DNA of 10,169 nucleotides, from the NCBI GenBank assembly GCA_937127205.1, contig CAKZLS010000354.1, positions 1-10,169 on the forward strand, given 5' to 3'. The notes under the pieces were generated by a model, which saw only the letters and a list, made by a program, of their open reading frames with translations, had not been told where the DNA came from and made no database searches. Of the stretch, positions 1-6,649 are shown in pieces; position 1 is the stretch's first letter; every line of letters starts with the position of its first letter. The DNA comes from an uncultured Rhodospirillales bacterium. Lineage in GTDB: Bacteria; Pseudomonadota; Alphaproteobacteria; Rhodospirillales; Defluviicoccaceae. The translations under genes were made by a program, and so were the position numbers.

Positions 1-371
1 CGGGAACTGCCACGGCGATACCCGAAGTGGGCGTCGGTGATCCCAAGCCGGCCCTCGACAGCCTTGGCATAGGGGTCGATCAGGAGTTTATTGGGATTGA
101 ACCTGTGGCCGTTGCTGGGGTCATAGGGGCCATACACGCGATACCCGTAGAGCTGGTTCGGTTCGATGCCAGCGATGTAACCGTGCCAGATTTCGTTGGT
201 GTATTCCGGCAAGGCAATGCGTTCCAACTCCTTGCGGCCCTTGTCGTCAAACAGGCACAACTCCACGCTTTCCGCGTTCGCGGAAAACAGCGCGAAGTTC
301 ACCCCCCGGCCGTCCCATGTTGCACCGAGGGGTGATGGACTGCCAGGTTCAATCCTTTTTCGCACGGGCAT
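1..371 (-). CDS. glgX: Glycogen debranching enzyme GlgX, N-terminal part (runs off the window)
   Basis: Isoamylase-type debranching enzyme (GH13) that hydrolyses alpha-1,6 branch points of phosphorylase-trimmed glycogen in the cytoplasm. About 123 residues are visible; the catalytic barrel lies beyond position 1. Seen: the N-terminal CBM48-type domain with PLGATWDGRGVNFALFSANA (about residues 14-33), IWHGYI in mid-domain, then YGPYDPSNGHRFNPNKLL and IDPYAK, a signature of GlgX/TreX proteins. The ATG at 371-369 lies inside the last codons of glgB, in another frame (23-bp overlap), so translational coupling is likely. A GTG at 365-363 is an alternative start with a slightly better placed GAAAG. 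Both starts leave the usual short leader before the PGSPSPLGATWD block. Order glgB-glgX is classic for glycogen operons. TreX-like activity cannot be excluded from this fragment. Confidence 0.93.
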   Translation of the reverse strand, partial: MPVRKRIEPGSPSPLGATWDGRGVNFALFSANAESVELCLFDDKGRKELERIALPEYTNEIWHGYIAGIEPNQLYGYRVYGPYDPSNGHRFNPNKLLIDPYAKAVEGRLGITDAHFGYRRGSS

Positions 372-2676
372 CTTTCGGCGCATCCGCTTCGGTGGGTTGG
401 GCTTCTGCGCCGGCAACGTCTGCCGCTTCGGTCTCGGGCACTGCTTCGACCATGGGGCGAGGCGGCTCCATCGGTTTGAGGACCACCGTGCCCAAGGGCG
501 GCAGCGTCACGTCAAGGGAGAAAGGAAAACCGAAGGCTTCCTGCTCGAACGAGTCGACCCGGCCCGCGTTGCCCACGCCGCTGCCCTCGTAGCACCCTGC
601 ATCGGTATTCAGAACTTCCGCGTAGGCACCGCCGCGCGGAACGCCAATGCGGTAAGCATCGCGAACCACCGGCGTGAAGTTGCAGATCACGGCAACGAAG
701 TCGTCCGGATTCTTGCCGCGGCGGGTAAAGGAAATAATGCTGTTGTCCGAATCGTGGCAGTCGATCCAGGAAAACCCTTCGGGCAAACAATCGAGCTCAT
801 AAAGAGCAGTTTCCGACCGGTACAAGTGATTGAGGTCCCGTACCAATGTCTGAATACCTTTTTGCAGCGGGTATTCGAGCAAGTGCCAATCGAGGCTGTG
901 GTTGTGGTTCCATTCGGCGCCCTGGCCGATTTCAATGCCCATGAACAGTAGCTTTTTGCCCGACATCATGTACATGAACGTCAGATACGTCCGCAGGTTG
1001 GCGAATTGCTGCCAACTGTCGCCCGGCATCTTCGACAGCAGCGACCCTTTTCCGTGAACCACTTCGTCGTGGGACAGCGGCAGGATGAAGTTCTCGGTAA
1101 AGGAATAGAGCAGTCCGAAAGTAAGCAGGTCGTGGTGGTACCTGCGATGAACGGGCTCCTTGCTCATGTAGCGGAGGGTGTCGTTCATCCACCCCATGTT
1201 CCACTTGTACCCGAAACCGAGTCCGCCCAGGTACGTGGGCCGGGAGACCATGGGCCAAGCGGTCGACTCCTCGGCGACGGTCATCACGCCTTCGTGGTGG
1301 CCGTAAACGAGTTCGTTCATGCGCTTGAGGAAATCAATGGCTTCGAGGTTTTCACGGCCGCCGAACATGTTGGGGATCCATTGGCCTTGCTCGCGGCTGT
1401 AATCGAGGTAGAGCATGGACGCCACCGCATCGACCCGGAGACCGTCGATGTGAAATTCCTCCATCCAGTAAAGCGCGTTGGAAAGAAGGAAGTTCCGGAC
1501 TTCCGAGCGGCCGTAATTGTAGATTAGGGTGTCCCAATCCATGTGCTTGCCGAGACGCGGGTCGGAATGTTCATAGAGATGAGTGCCGTCGAAATAGGCC
1601 AAGCCATGCGCGTCGCCCGGGAAGTGACCGGCGACCCAATCGATCAGCACACCCAGGCCTTCCTGGTGGCAGCGATCGATGAAGTACCGGAAATCATCCG
1701 GTGTACCGTGACGGCTGGTTGGCGCGAACAGCGCCGTGGGCTGATAGCCCCAGGACCCGTCGAAGGGATACTCATGCACGGGCATCAATTCTACATGGGT
1801 GAACCCCATATACTTGACGTAGGGAACCAGATCGTCGGCAAGTTCTCGGTAGGTTAGGTAACGGTCGCCTTCATCCGGACTGCGTTTCCACGATCCCAGG
1901 TGGACCTCATAAATGCAGACCGGTGCGTCGCGGTCGTTCAGGGGGCCGCGACGGTTCAGCCACTCTTTGTCTTGCCACTTGTACGGTGTGGGGTCCGGGA
2001 CGATGGACCCACTCTTAGGCGGCAACTCGGCTTGCTGGGCGAGGGGGTCGGCCTTCTCGGCCATGAGATTTCCGAAACGGTCTTTGATCTCGTATTTGTA
2101 GATAGCTCCCGGCACAACGTCCGGTACGAAGATCTCCCACACGCCGCACTCGAGGCGAACCCGCATGGGATGACGCCGTCCGTCCCAGTTGTTGAAATCA
2201 CCGACCACACTAACTTTGCGAGCATTCGGCGCCCAAACAGCGAATGACGTTCCGTCGACGCCGTCAATCGTCGTCTTGTGCGAGCCGAGTTTCTCGAAAA
2301 CGCGCAGGTGATTGCCTTCAACAAGCAGGTGAATATCAAGCTCGCCGAGCACCGGCCCGAACCGGTACGGATCTTCCAGGTCGTATTCTTCCCCTTCGTG
2401 GGGTTGAATCCTCAGGCGGTATTTGAATGCTTTCTTGCGGCCGTCGATGGCTCCGGCAAAAAAGCCTTCGTCGCGAATTTGCGAGAGTTCGGCGACCGTC
2501 TTGCCGCTCTTGTAGTCGACAACGGCGACGCTGCGGGCCTGTGGCTGGTATGTCCGCACAACCAACTTTGCTTTGGCCCCTGTTCCCTCTGTATGCATAC
2601 CCAAGACCGAGAATGGGTCCCCGTGATCGGCATGGATAATGCGGTCGATCTCTGTATCAAGCTTGTCCTTGGTCAT
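349..2676 (-). CDS. glgB: 1,4-alpha-glucan branching enzyme GlgB with a 40-residue acidic/Ala-rich tail
   Basis: Transfers a cut alpha-1,4-glucan segment to a 6-hydroxyl, creating glycogen branches; cytoplasmic GH13 enzyme, 775 aa. Seen in order: N1 module with the DPFSVLGMH motif (20-28); CBM48/N2 module with FAVWAPNA and GDFNNWDG (145-166); the catalytic barrel with DWVAGHF (346-352), GLRVDAV carrying the nucleophile D416, TVAEEST carrying the acid/base E469, and LSHDEVVHGK carrying D537; then the C-terminal beta domain ending near LPPLGTVVLKP (about 735). Residues 736-775 are extra: rich in Ala, Glu and Pro, ending in a short basic stretch (DARAKKD), and not part of the usual fold. The ATG at 2676 has only a weak GGGA about 11 nt upstream, but the protein starts where the N1 family does. 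It reads into glgX. Identity is secure; the tail's role is unknown. Confidence 0.97.
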   Translation of the reverse strand: MTKDKLDTEIDRIIHADHGDPFSVLGMHTEGTGAKAKLVVRTYQPQARSVAVVDYKSGKTVAELSQIRDEGFFAGAIDGRKKAFKYRLRIQPHEGEEYDLEDPYRFGPVLGELDIHLLVEGNHLRVFEKLGSHKTTIDGVDGTSFAVWAPNARKVSVVGDFNNWDGRRHPMRVRLECGVWEIFVPDVVPGAIYKYEIKDRFGNLMAEKADPLAQQAELPPKSGSIVPDPTPYKWQDKEWLNRRGPLNDRDAPVCIYEVHLGSWKRSPDEGDRYLTYRELADDLVPYVKYMGFTHVELMPVHEYPFDGSWGYQPTALFAPTSRHGTPDDFRYFIDRCHQEGLGVLIDWVAGHFPGDAHGLAYFDGTHLYEHSDPRLGKHMDWDTLIYNYGRSEVRNFLLSNALYWMEEFHIDGLRVDAVASMLYLDYSREQGQWIPNMFGGRENLEAIDFLKRMNELVYGHHEGVMTVAEESTAWPMVSRPTYLGGLGFGYKWNMGWMNDTLRYMSKEPVHRRYHHDLLTFGLLYSFTENFILPLSHDEVVHGKGSLLSKMPGDSWQQFANLRTYLTFMYMMSGKKLLFMGIEIGQGAEWNHNHSLDWHLLEYPLQKGIQTLVRDLNHLYRSETALYELDCLPEGFSWIDCHDSDNSIISFTRRGKNPDDFVAVICNFTPVVRDAYRIGVPRGGAYAEVLNTDAGCYEGSGVGNAGRVDSFEQEAFGFPFSLDVTLPPLGTVVLKPMEPPRPMVEAVPETEAADVAGAEAQPTEADAPKDARAKKD

Positions 2677-2879
2677 AATCTAGATAATCCCGTCGAGCGT
2701 TACTTTTTCTTGTTTCAGCCAAAGTTCTCCAATGCCCAGATCAACCAACCCCTTGTTAAATCCCACTTTTTTCTCTCACGCCGCCGGAATAATGGCGGGC
2801 CGTTTCGGATGTTGCGGGCATAATGGTTCAGATGGCGAAATAAAGCGAGAGGGCAGCCTCATTTCGTTGCTTTTTTACA

Positions 2880-3130
2880 CTATTTTGCGCCATCCTTCTT
2901 TTTAGCGGAGGGCGGCTTCTTGGCTTGAGGCGCTGGGCTCGGTTTGGCCGTCGGTGCGTTTGTACGTGTCTTGGAGCTGGCCGCTGCTTTGCTCTTTGCG
3001 GGGCATTTCCGAGCTGCGCATAGGGCTTGCGCTCCCATATATCGTATCCGCGAATTTCAAACTTACTGCGTGAATCGTCTATCAATGTGGAGTTCCGAGT
3101 TAATTTTAATGGAGGAGAAGCTGCGATCAC
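2880..3130 (-). pseudogene. Possible remnant of a DUF2934-type small protein with a Lys/Ala/Pro-rich tail
   Basis: Two minus-strand frames each carry half of what looks like one protein. The upstream frame (ATG at 3130) contains EIRGYDIWERK, resembling the DUF2934 core pattern IR-x-RAY-x-(I/L)WE. After about 3020 it turns into Arg/Pro-rich sequence typical of a wrong frame. The neighbouring frame, open from just after a TGA at 3059-3057 (first ATG at 3038, 52 codons) to TAG at 2882-2880, reads as an Ala/Lys/Pro/Ser tail (AKSKAAASSKTRTNAP, then PAPQAKKPPSAKKKDGAK). Such basic tails are common in DUF2934 proteins. The usual G-R-x-x-G-x-D-x-x-HW-x-x-AE segment is missing. I infer a frameshifted, internally deleted remnant. 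The alternative is that the 52-codon frame is a real basic peptide, or that the match is chance. Confidence 0.3.
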
Positions 3131-3327
3131 AAACGCAATCGTTTTTCGCGTGGATGATTAGGACACGAGGCTGACGAGCTTACGCTTAATGCAGTGAAAA
3201 CCGCCAGGGCCCCGGGAAGTGCCGCTCGCGCCGAATTCAACAACAGTGTGCTTGGGTGAAGACCTATATCTCGCAGCCGTTTAGCCCGCTCTTCGATGCT
3301 GAGACCGTGTCTCTGACAACTAAATCT

Positions 3328-3373
3328 GTAAATCAAGGTTTACGCCGACCCAGGTATTGATCACAATATCAAT
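3328..3373 (+). promoter_or_regulatory. Candidate promoter/operator for the hydrogenase operon: two perfect dyads
   Basis: Two perfect inverted repeats lie side by side: GTAAA-N6-TTTAC (3328-3343) and ATTGAT-N6-ATCAAT (3356-3373). They bracket a weak sigma70-like pair, TTTACG (3339-3344) and CACAAT (3362-3367), 17 bp apart and each 4/6 to consensus. That would start transcription near 3374, about 33 nt before the first codon. The second dyad uses FNR-type half sites (TTGAT/ATCAA), but its spacer is 6 bp rather than the 4 bp of true FNR sites, so an FNR assignment is not justified. Position next to a redox-enzyme operon supports a regulatory role, but binding is inferred. Confidence 0.35.
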
Positions 3374-3406
3374 TCGTTTTGTGAGACGAAAGAACGGGAG
3401 TCGGCA

Positions 3407-4543
3407 TTGACCTCTCGGCATCCAAACACTCAACACAAGAGCGTGATCGATGCTGACGGCCTGCAAAGCCTGATCGGTGTCCTTCGCGACGAGGGATATC
3501 AAGTCATTGCTCCTCGTGCGTCCGATGACGCCATGGTGCTGGGGCAGGTAAACGGTATCGAGGACTTGCCCGTTGGGGTACGCGATGAGCAGGACGGCGG
3601 TCACTACCGATTGGTTCCTGGCGGGGGTCGGGCGCTGTTCGAGTACGGTCCCGGACCCCAGGGCTGGAAACGCTATCTCTATCCCCCCGAGGAAAGATTG
3701 TGGCGAGCTCGGCGCCATGGCGAGAGCTTTACCATCGAGGAGGACTCCCAAAGCACTGACAAGTACGCCTTTCTCGGGGTGCGGGCATGCGATCTCCGAG
3801 CAATGGAGGTTCAGGATAAGGTGTTCGACCGGGAGCCCCAAGGGGATCCGCGTTACGTCGCCCGACGGAAAAATGCTTTTGTTGTCGCGGTCAATTGCGC
3901 GCGGGCGGGCGGCACCTGTTTTTGCGTCTCCATGGCGAGCGGTCCGCGGGCGAAAGACGGATTTGATGTTTCGCTGACCGAGTTAATCGACGACGATCGT
4001 CATGTGTTCCTTGCCGAGGCGGGATCGAAAAAAGGGGTCGAGCTCTTGGAGCGGATCGATCGACGCCCGGCGAGCGATACGGAAATGAGCCGGGCGGACG
4101 CGATCGTCTCACAGACGGCGGAGTCCATGGGCCGGGAGATGATCGCCGATGCCGAGCATGTTCTGGCCCGCAACCTGGAGAGTGATCATTGGGAAACGGT
4201 GGCGGACCGGTGTCTGACTTGCGGCAATTGCACCCTGGTATGTCCAACCTGTTTCTGCACAACGGTTGAGGACGTTACCGATCTTTCGGGGGCGATTGCC
4301 GAACGGTGGCGAAAGTGGGATTCCTGCTACTCGATGGATTTCAGTTACATCCATGGTGGCAGTATCCGCCGCGAGGGGGCCGCGCGCTATCGCCAGTGGA
4401 TCGCCCACAAACTTTCCTTCTGGCATGAGCAATTCGGGATATCCGGCTGCGTCGGTTGTGGCCGGTGCATAACTTGGTGCCCGGTGGGCATCGATATCAC
4501 GGAGGAAGCCCGCACGCTCCGAGACGGCGAAAAGGATCTCTGA
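3407..4543 (+). CDS. hydB: Group 3b [NiFe] hydrogenase (sulfhydrogenase) beta subunit, two ferredoxin-type Fe-S sites
   Basis: Electron-transfer subunit of the cytoplasmic NAD(P)-linked hydrogenase; it passes electrons between the flavin subunit and the hydrogenase module. 378 aa. Seen: N-terminal region with GYQVIAPRASDDAMV (30-44); the GVRACDL block (124-130); a Cys-rich CARAGGTCFC (C164, C171, C173); then two C-terminal 4Fe-4S motifs, CLTCGNCTLVCPTCFC (C269, C272, C275, C279, plus C282 and C284) and CVGCGRCITWCP (C348, C351, C354, C358). It belongs to the HydB/AsrA-like family; context decides for hydrogenase over anaerobic sulfite reductase subunit A. The start is TTG at 3407, with GGGAG at 3396-3400 six nt upstream; no ATG fits the family N-terminus. 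First gene of the operon; its stop is 2 nt before the next start. Confidence 0.92.
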   Translation: MTSRHPNTQHKSVIDADGLQSLIGVLRDEGYQVIAPRASDDAMVLGQVNGIEDLPVGVRDEQDGGHYRLVPGGGRALFEYGPGPQGWKRYLYPPEERLWRARRHGESFTIEEDSQSTDKYAFLGVRACDLRAMEVQDKVFDREPQGDPRYVARRKNAFVVAVNCARAGGTCFCVSMASGPRAKDGFDVSLTELIDDDRHVFLAEAGSKKGVELLERIDRRPASDTEMSRADAIVSQTAESMGREMIADAEHVLARNLESDHWETVADRCLTCGNCTLVCPTCFCTTVEDVTDLSGAIAERWRKWDSCYSMDFSYIHGGSIRREGAARYRQWIAHKLSFWHEQFGISGCVGCGRCITWCPVGIDITEEARTLRDGEKDL

Positions 4544-4545
4544 AC

Positions 4546-5019
4546 ATGGTGCACATCGAAGGGCTTGAGCGGGTTCTGCAAGAACACGCGTTTTTCGCGG
4601 GTATGGACGACGGCTATCGGGACCTGGTGGCCGGTTGCGCCGCCAACGAGGTCTTTCACGCGGGGACGTATGTGTATCGGGAGGGCGATCCGGCCGACAA
4701 GTTCTACCTCATCCGCCATGGCCAGGTGGCGCTGGAGGTTTACGTCCCGGGCAAGTCGCCCATTATCGTCGAGACATTGAAAAGCGACGATCTCATGGGG
4801 TGGTCGTGGCTGGTACCGCCATTTCGGGCGAGTTTCGATGCCCGCGCCCTGGAATTGTCCCGTCTCGTCAGCATCGACGCGGCATGCCTGCGCGGAAAGA
4901 TGGATCAGGATTCGTCTCTTGGCTATGAACTTCACAAGCGCTTTGCGCCCATTGTCGCGGCGCGTCTGGCGGCGGCGCGCCGGCAGTTGATTGACTTGTA
5001 CGGACATCCAGAAGAATGA
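4546..5019 (+). CDS. Stand-alone cyclic-nucleotide-binding (CNB) domain protein inside the hydrogenase operon
   Basis: 157 aa. Seen: the CRP-family beta-roll, with FHAGTYVYREGDPADKFYLI (37-56), RHGQVALEV (57-65), and a phosphate-binding-cassette region DLMGWSWLVPPFRASFDARA (82-101), then a C-terminal helix (residues 123-152) ending in LIDLYGHPEE. There is no room for a helix-turn-helix DNA-binding domain, so it is not a CRP/FNR transcription factor. In canonical cassettes Gly-Glu precedes an Ala-Leu pair; here the Glu is replaced by W86, while R94 may keep the phosphate-contacting Arg. Classical cAMP binding is therefore doubtful. The ATG at 4546 has AAGGA 9 nt upstream and lies 2 nt after hydB; the longer frame from 4456 would run deep into hydB. 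The stop overlaps the next start (ATGA). Likely a regulator or partner of the hydrogenase; function unproven. Confidence 0.85.
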   Translation: MVHIEGLERVLQEHAFFAGMDDGYRDLVAGCAANEVFHAGTYVYREGDPADKFYLIRHGQVALEVYVPGKSPIIVETLKSDDLMGWSWLVPPFRASFDARALELSRLVSIDAACLRGKMDQDSSLGYELHKRFAPIVAARLAAARRQLIDLYGHPEE

Positions 5020-5870
5020 CACCGCTTCCTGCCATCGCCGACGCTGCCGAACCGATGGTGCCCATTCCGTTCCGGATCGAGCGGACGGTGAAGAATTTGA
5101 GTGACACCTTCACGGTCGATCTGCGGCCTGAGGAAGGGAGAAAGCCGTTTCACTTCGCCCCTGGTCAATTCAATATGCTGTATCAATTCGGTGTCGGTGA
5201 GGTTCCCATCAGCATCAGCGGTGATCCCCAGGATCCGGAGACGCTGGTCCATACCATTCGTGCCGTCGGTGCCGTCACCCAGGCGATGGCGGGGATGAAG
5301 CGCGGTGCCGTGATGGGGGTGCGCGGTCCATTCGGCAGTGCGTGGCCCGTCGAAGCGGTGGAGGGGAGCGACGTGGTTCTGGTGGCGGGCGGCGTCGGCC
5401 TGGCGCCGCTGAGACCGGCGATCTACCACATTCTCGCAAACCGCGCACGCTATGGCCGGCTTGTCATTCTCTACGGCGCTCGAACGCCGAGGGATATATT
5501 GTTCCGAGCGGAACTGGAAAAATGGAGCAGCCGCCTCGACACATTCGTCGACGTGACCGTCGACCGGGCATCCGGGGGGTGGCACGGCAACGTTGGCGTG
5601 GTAACCAAACTGATCGGCCGGGGCGGATTCGATCCCGACAACACCGCGGCGATGATCTGCGGGCCCGAAACAATGATGCGGTTCACCATCCAGGCGCTCA
5701 ACGATCGTGGCGTGAGCAACGAGCGGATCCACGTTTCCATGGAGCGTAATATGAAGTGCGCCGTTGGTTTCTGCGGGCACTGTCAGTTTGGCGGGCAGTT
5801 CGTGTGCCGCGACGGTCCCGTGTTCCGCTTCGATCGGATCGAGGAAATGTTCTTGGTCAGGGAGCTTTGA
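5016..5870 (+). CDS. hydG: Group 3b hydrogenase gamma subunit: FAD/NAD(P)-binding reductase with a 2Fe-2S site
   Basis: Flavin subunit that exchanges hydride with NAD(P)H and single electrons with the Fe-S chain. 284 aa, a ferredoxin-NADP reductase fold like PyrK (DHODB electron-transfer subunit). Seen: FAD domain with FAPGQFNMLY (47-56) and GEVPISISGDP (61-71), where VPISIS replaces the RxYS motif of plant-type reductases; GPFGSAWP (104-111); nucleotide domain with VLVAGGVGLAPLRP (121-134), ILYGARTPRDILF (151-163) and CGPETMM (215-221); and C-terminal 2Fe-2S cysteines C248, C253, C256 and C264. Starts at ATGA, overlapping the CNB gene stop, so coupling is expected. NADPH versus NADH preference cannot be read from the sequence. 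The symbol follows Pyrococcus hydBGDA and is unrelated to the [FeFe]-hydrogenase maturase also called HydG. Confidence 0.93.
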   Translation: MTPLPAIADAAEPMVPIPFRIERTVKNLSDTFTVDLRPEEGRKPFHFAPGQFNMLYQFGVGEVPISISGDPQDPETLVHTIRAVGAVTQAMAGMKRGAVMGVRGPFGSAWPVEAVEGSDVVLVAGGVGLAPLRPAIYHILANRARYGRLVILYGARTPRDILFRAELEKWSSRLDTFVDVTVDRASGGWHGNVGVVTKLIGRGGFDPDNTAAMICGPETMMRFTIQALNDRGVSNERIHVSMERNMKCAVGFCGHCQFGGQFVCRDGPVFRFDRIEEMFLVREL

Positions 5871-5872
5871 GC

Positions 5873-6649
5873 ATGCCAGAACCTCGAAAAGCCAAACTAG
5901 CGGTTTGGAAGTTTGCGTCCTGTGATGGCTGCCAATTGTCCCTGCTGGATTGCGAGGACGAACTCCTGGAGCTGGCCGGCGCGGTCGAGATCGCTCACTT
6001 CCTCGAAGCCAGCCGCGCGACGGTCAGGGGCCCCTACGATCTATCCCTGGTGGAGGGGTCGATTACCAATTCGCATGACGCGGAACGTATCCAGAAGATC
6101 CGCCGTCAGTCAAAGAGTCTGGTGACCATTGGTGCCTGCGCCACGGCCGGCGGGATTCAGGCGTTGCGCAACTTCGCCAAGGTGGATGACTTCATCGCCA
6201 CGGTCTATGCGCATCCGACCTACATCGAGGCCTTGGCGAAATCGACGCCCATTCATGACCACGTCCGTGTCGATTTCGAACTCAGGGGTTGCCCCATCGA
6301 TCGGCGACAATTGTTGGAGGTGCTGGGCGCATTTTTAAATGGGCGCCGTCCCAATATTCCCGCCTACAGCGAATGCTTCGAGTGCAAGCGGCGGGGCACT
6401 GTCTGCGTCATGGTGGCGCGTGGAACGCCGTGCCTCGGTCCGGTCACACAAGCGGGGTGCGGCAATCTCTGTCCGCCACACCAACGGGGATGCTATGGCT
6501 GTTTTGGCCCCATGGAAACGCCAAATACCGCCAGCTTGAGCGGCTGGTTCGGGTCGGCCGGGGCCGATCAGGCGAAGATCCGTGATCTTTATCGCAGTTT
6601 CAATGCCGCCGCAGCGCCGTTCCGCAGGGAAAGCGAAAGGCATGACTAA
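5873..6649 (+). CDS. hydD: Group 3b [NiFe] hydrogenase delta (small) subunit
   Basis: Small subunit that wires the NiFe site to the rest of the complex through a chain of 4Fe-4S clusters. 258 aa, cytoplasmic; no twin-arginine signal peptide, as expected for group 3. Seen: proximal-cluster ligands CDGC (C17, C20), GACAT (C89) and ELRGCP (C140); then eight further cysteines, C168, C171, C178, C187, C196, C200, C207 and C210, enough for two more 4Fe-4S clusters. It is related to NuoB-type 20-kDa subunits; context and the large subunit next door decide. I chose the ATG at 5873, 2 nt after the gamma stop, with AGGGAG 8 nt upstream. An ATG further upstream at 5756 would add 39 codons overlapping the gamma cysteine region and is rejected. 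Its stop overlaps the large-subunit start by 8 bp. Confidence 0.94.
   Translation: MPEPRKAKLAVWKFASCDGCQLSLLDCEDELLELAGAVEIAHFLEASRATVRGPYDLSLVEGSITNSHDAERIQKIRRQSKSLVTIGACATAGGIQALRNFAKVDDFIATVYAHPTYIEALAKSTPIHDHVRVDFELRGCPIDRRQLLEVLGAFLNGRRPNIPAYSECFECKRRGTVCVMVARGTPCLGPVTQAGCGNLCPPHQRGCYGCFGPMETPNTASLSGWFGSAGADQAKIRDLYRSFNAAAAPFRRESERHD

Larger units (their letters stand above)
2677..3406. other. Divergent intergenic region between glgB and the hydrogenase operon
   Basis: About 730 bp without an intact recognisable gene. It must carry promoters for glgB (leftward) and the hydrogenase operon (rightward). Contents I can point to: a 5-bp GC stem with 8-nt loop at 2781-2798 in the glgB leader (CCGCC/GGCGG, not followed by a T-run in either direction); a likely decayed small gene on the minus strand at about 2880-3130; and two perfect short dyads with a weak sigma70-like promoter at 3328-3373. 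Short open frames on the plus strand over the decayed gene, and the minus-strand frame at 3127-3336, show no family motif that I recognise. Confidence 0.8.

Noticed and set aside
196..951. Plus-strand 251-codon open frame over glgB/glgX
   Set aside because: Antisense shadow of glgB, His/Arg-rich with no recognisable domain.
2849..2860. GAGG/CCTC hairpin after the decayed small gene as a terminator
   Set aside because: Stem of only 4 bp with an interrupted T-rich tail; too weak to call.
3127..3336. Minus-strand 69-codon open frame in the intergenic region
   Set aside because: No family motif, no clear ribosome site, composition not convincing; left unannotated.
3356..3373. Calling the ATTGAT/ATCAAT dyad an FNR box
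   Set aside because: True FNR sites are TTGAT-N4-ATCAA; the spacer here is 6 bp, so only the half sites agree.
3407..4543. Anaerobic sulfite reductase subunit A (AsrA) instead of hydrogenase beta
   Set aside because: The families are related, but the downstream NiFe large and small subunits and protease fix the assignment to the hydrogenase complex.
4456..4545. Longer N-terminus for the CNB protein from the ATG at 4456
   Set aside because: It would overlap hydB by 88 bp through its second Fe-S motif and translate to Arg/His-rich sequence; the ATG at 4546 has a ribosome site and begins where the CNB family does.
5756..5872. Longer N-terminus for the small subunit from 5756
   Set aside because: It runs across the gamma-subunit 2Fe-2S cysteines in another frame and gives Arg-rich sequence; the start at 5873 has AGGGAG 8 nt upstream.
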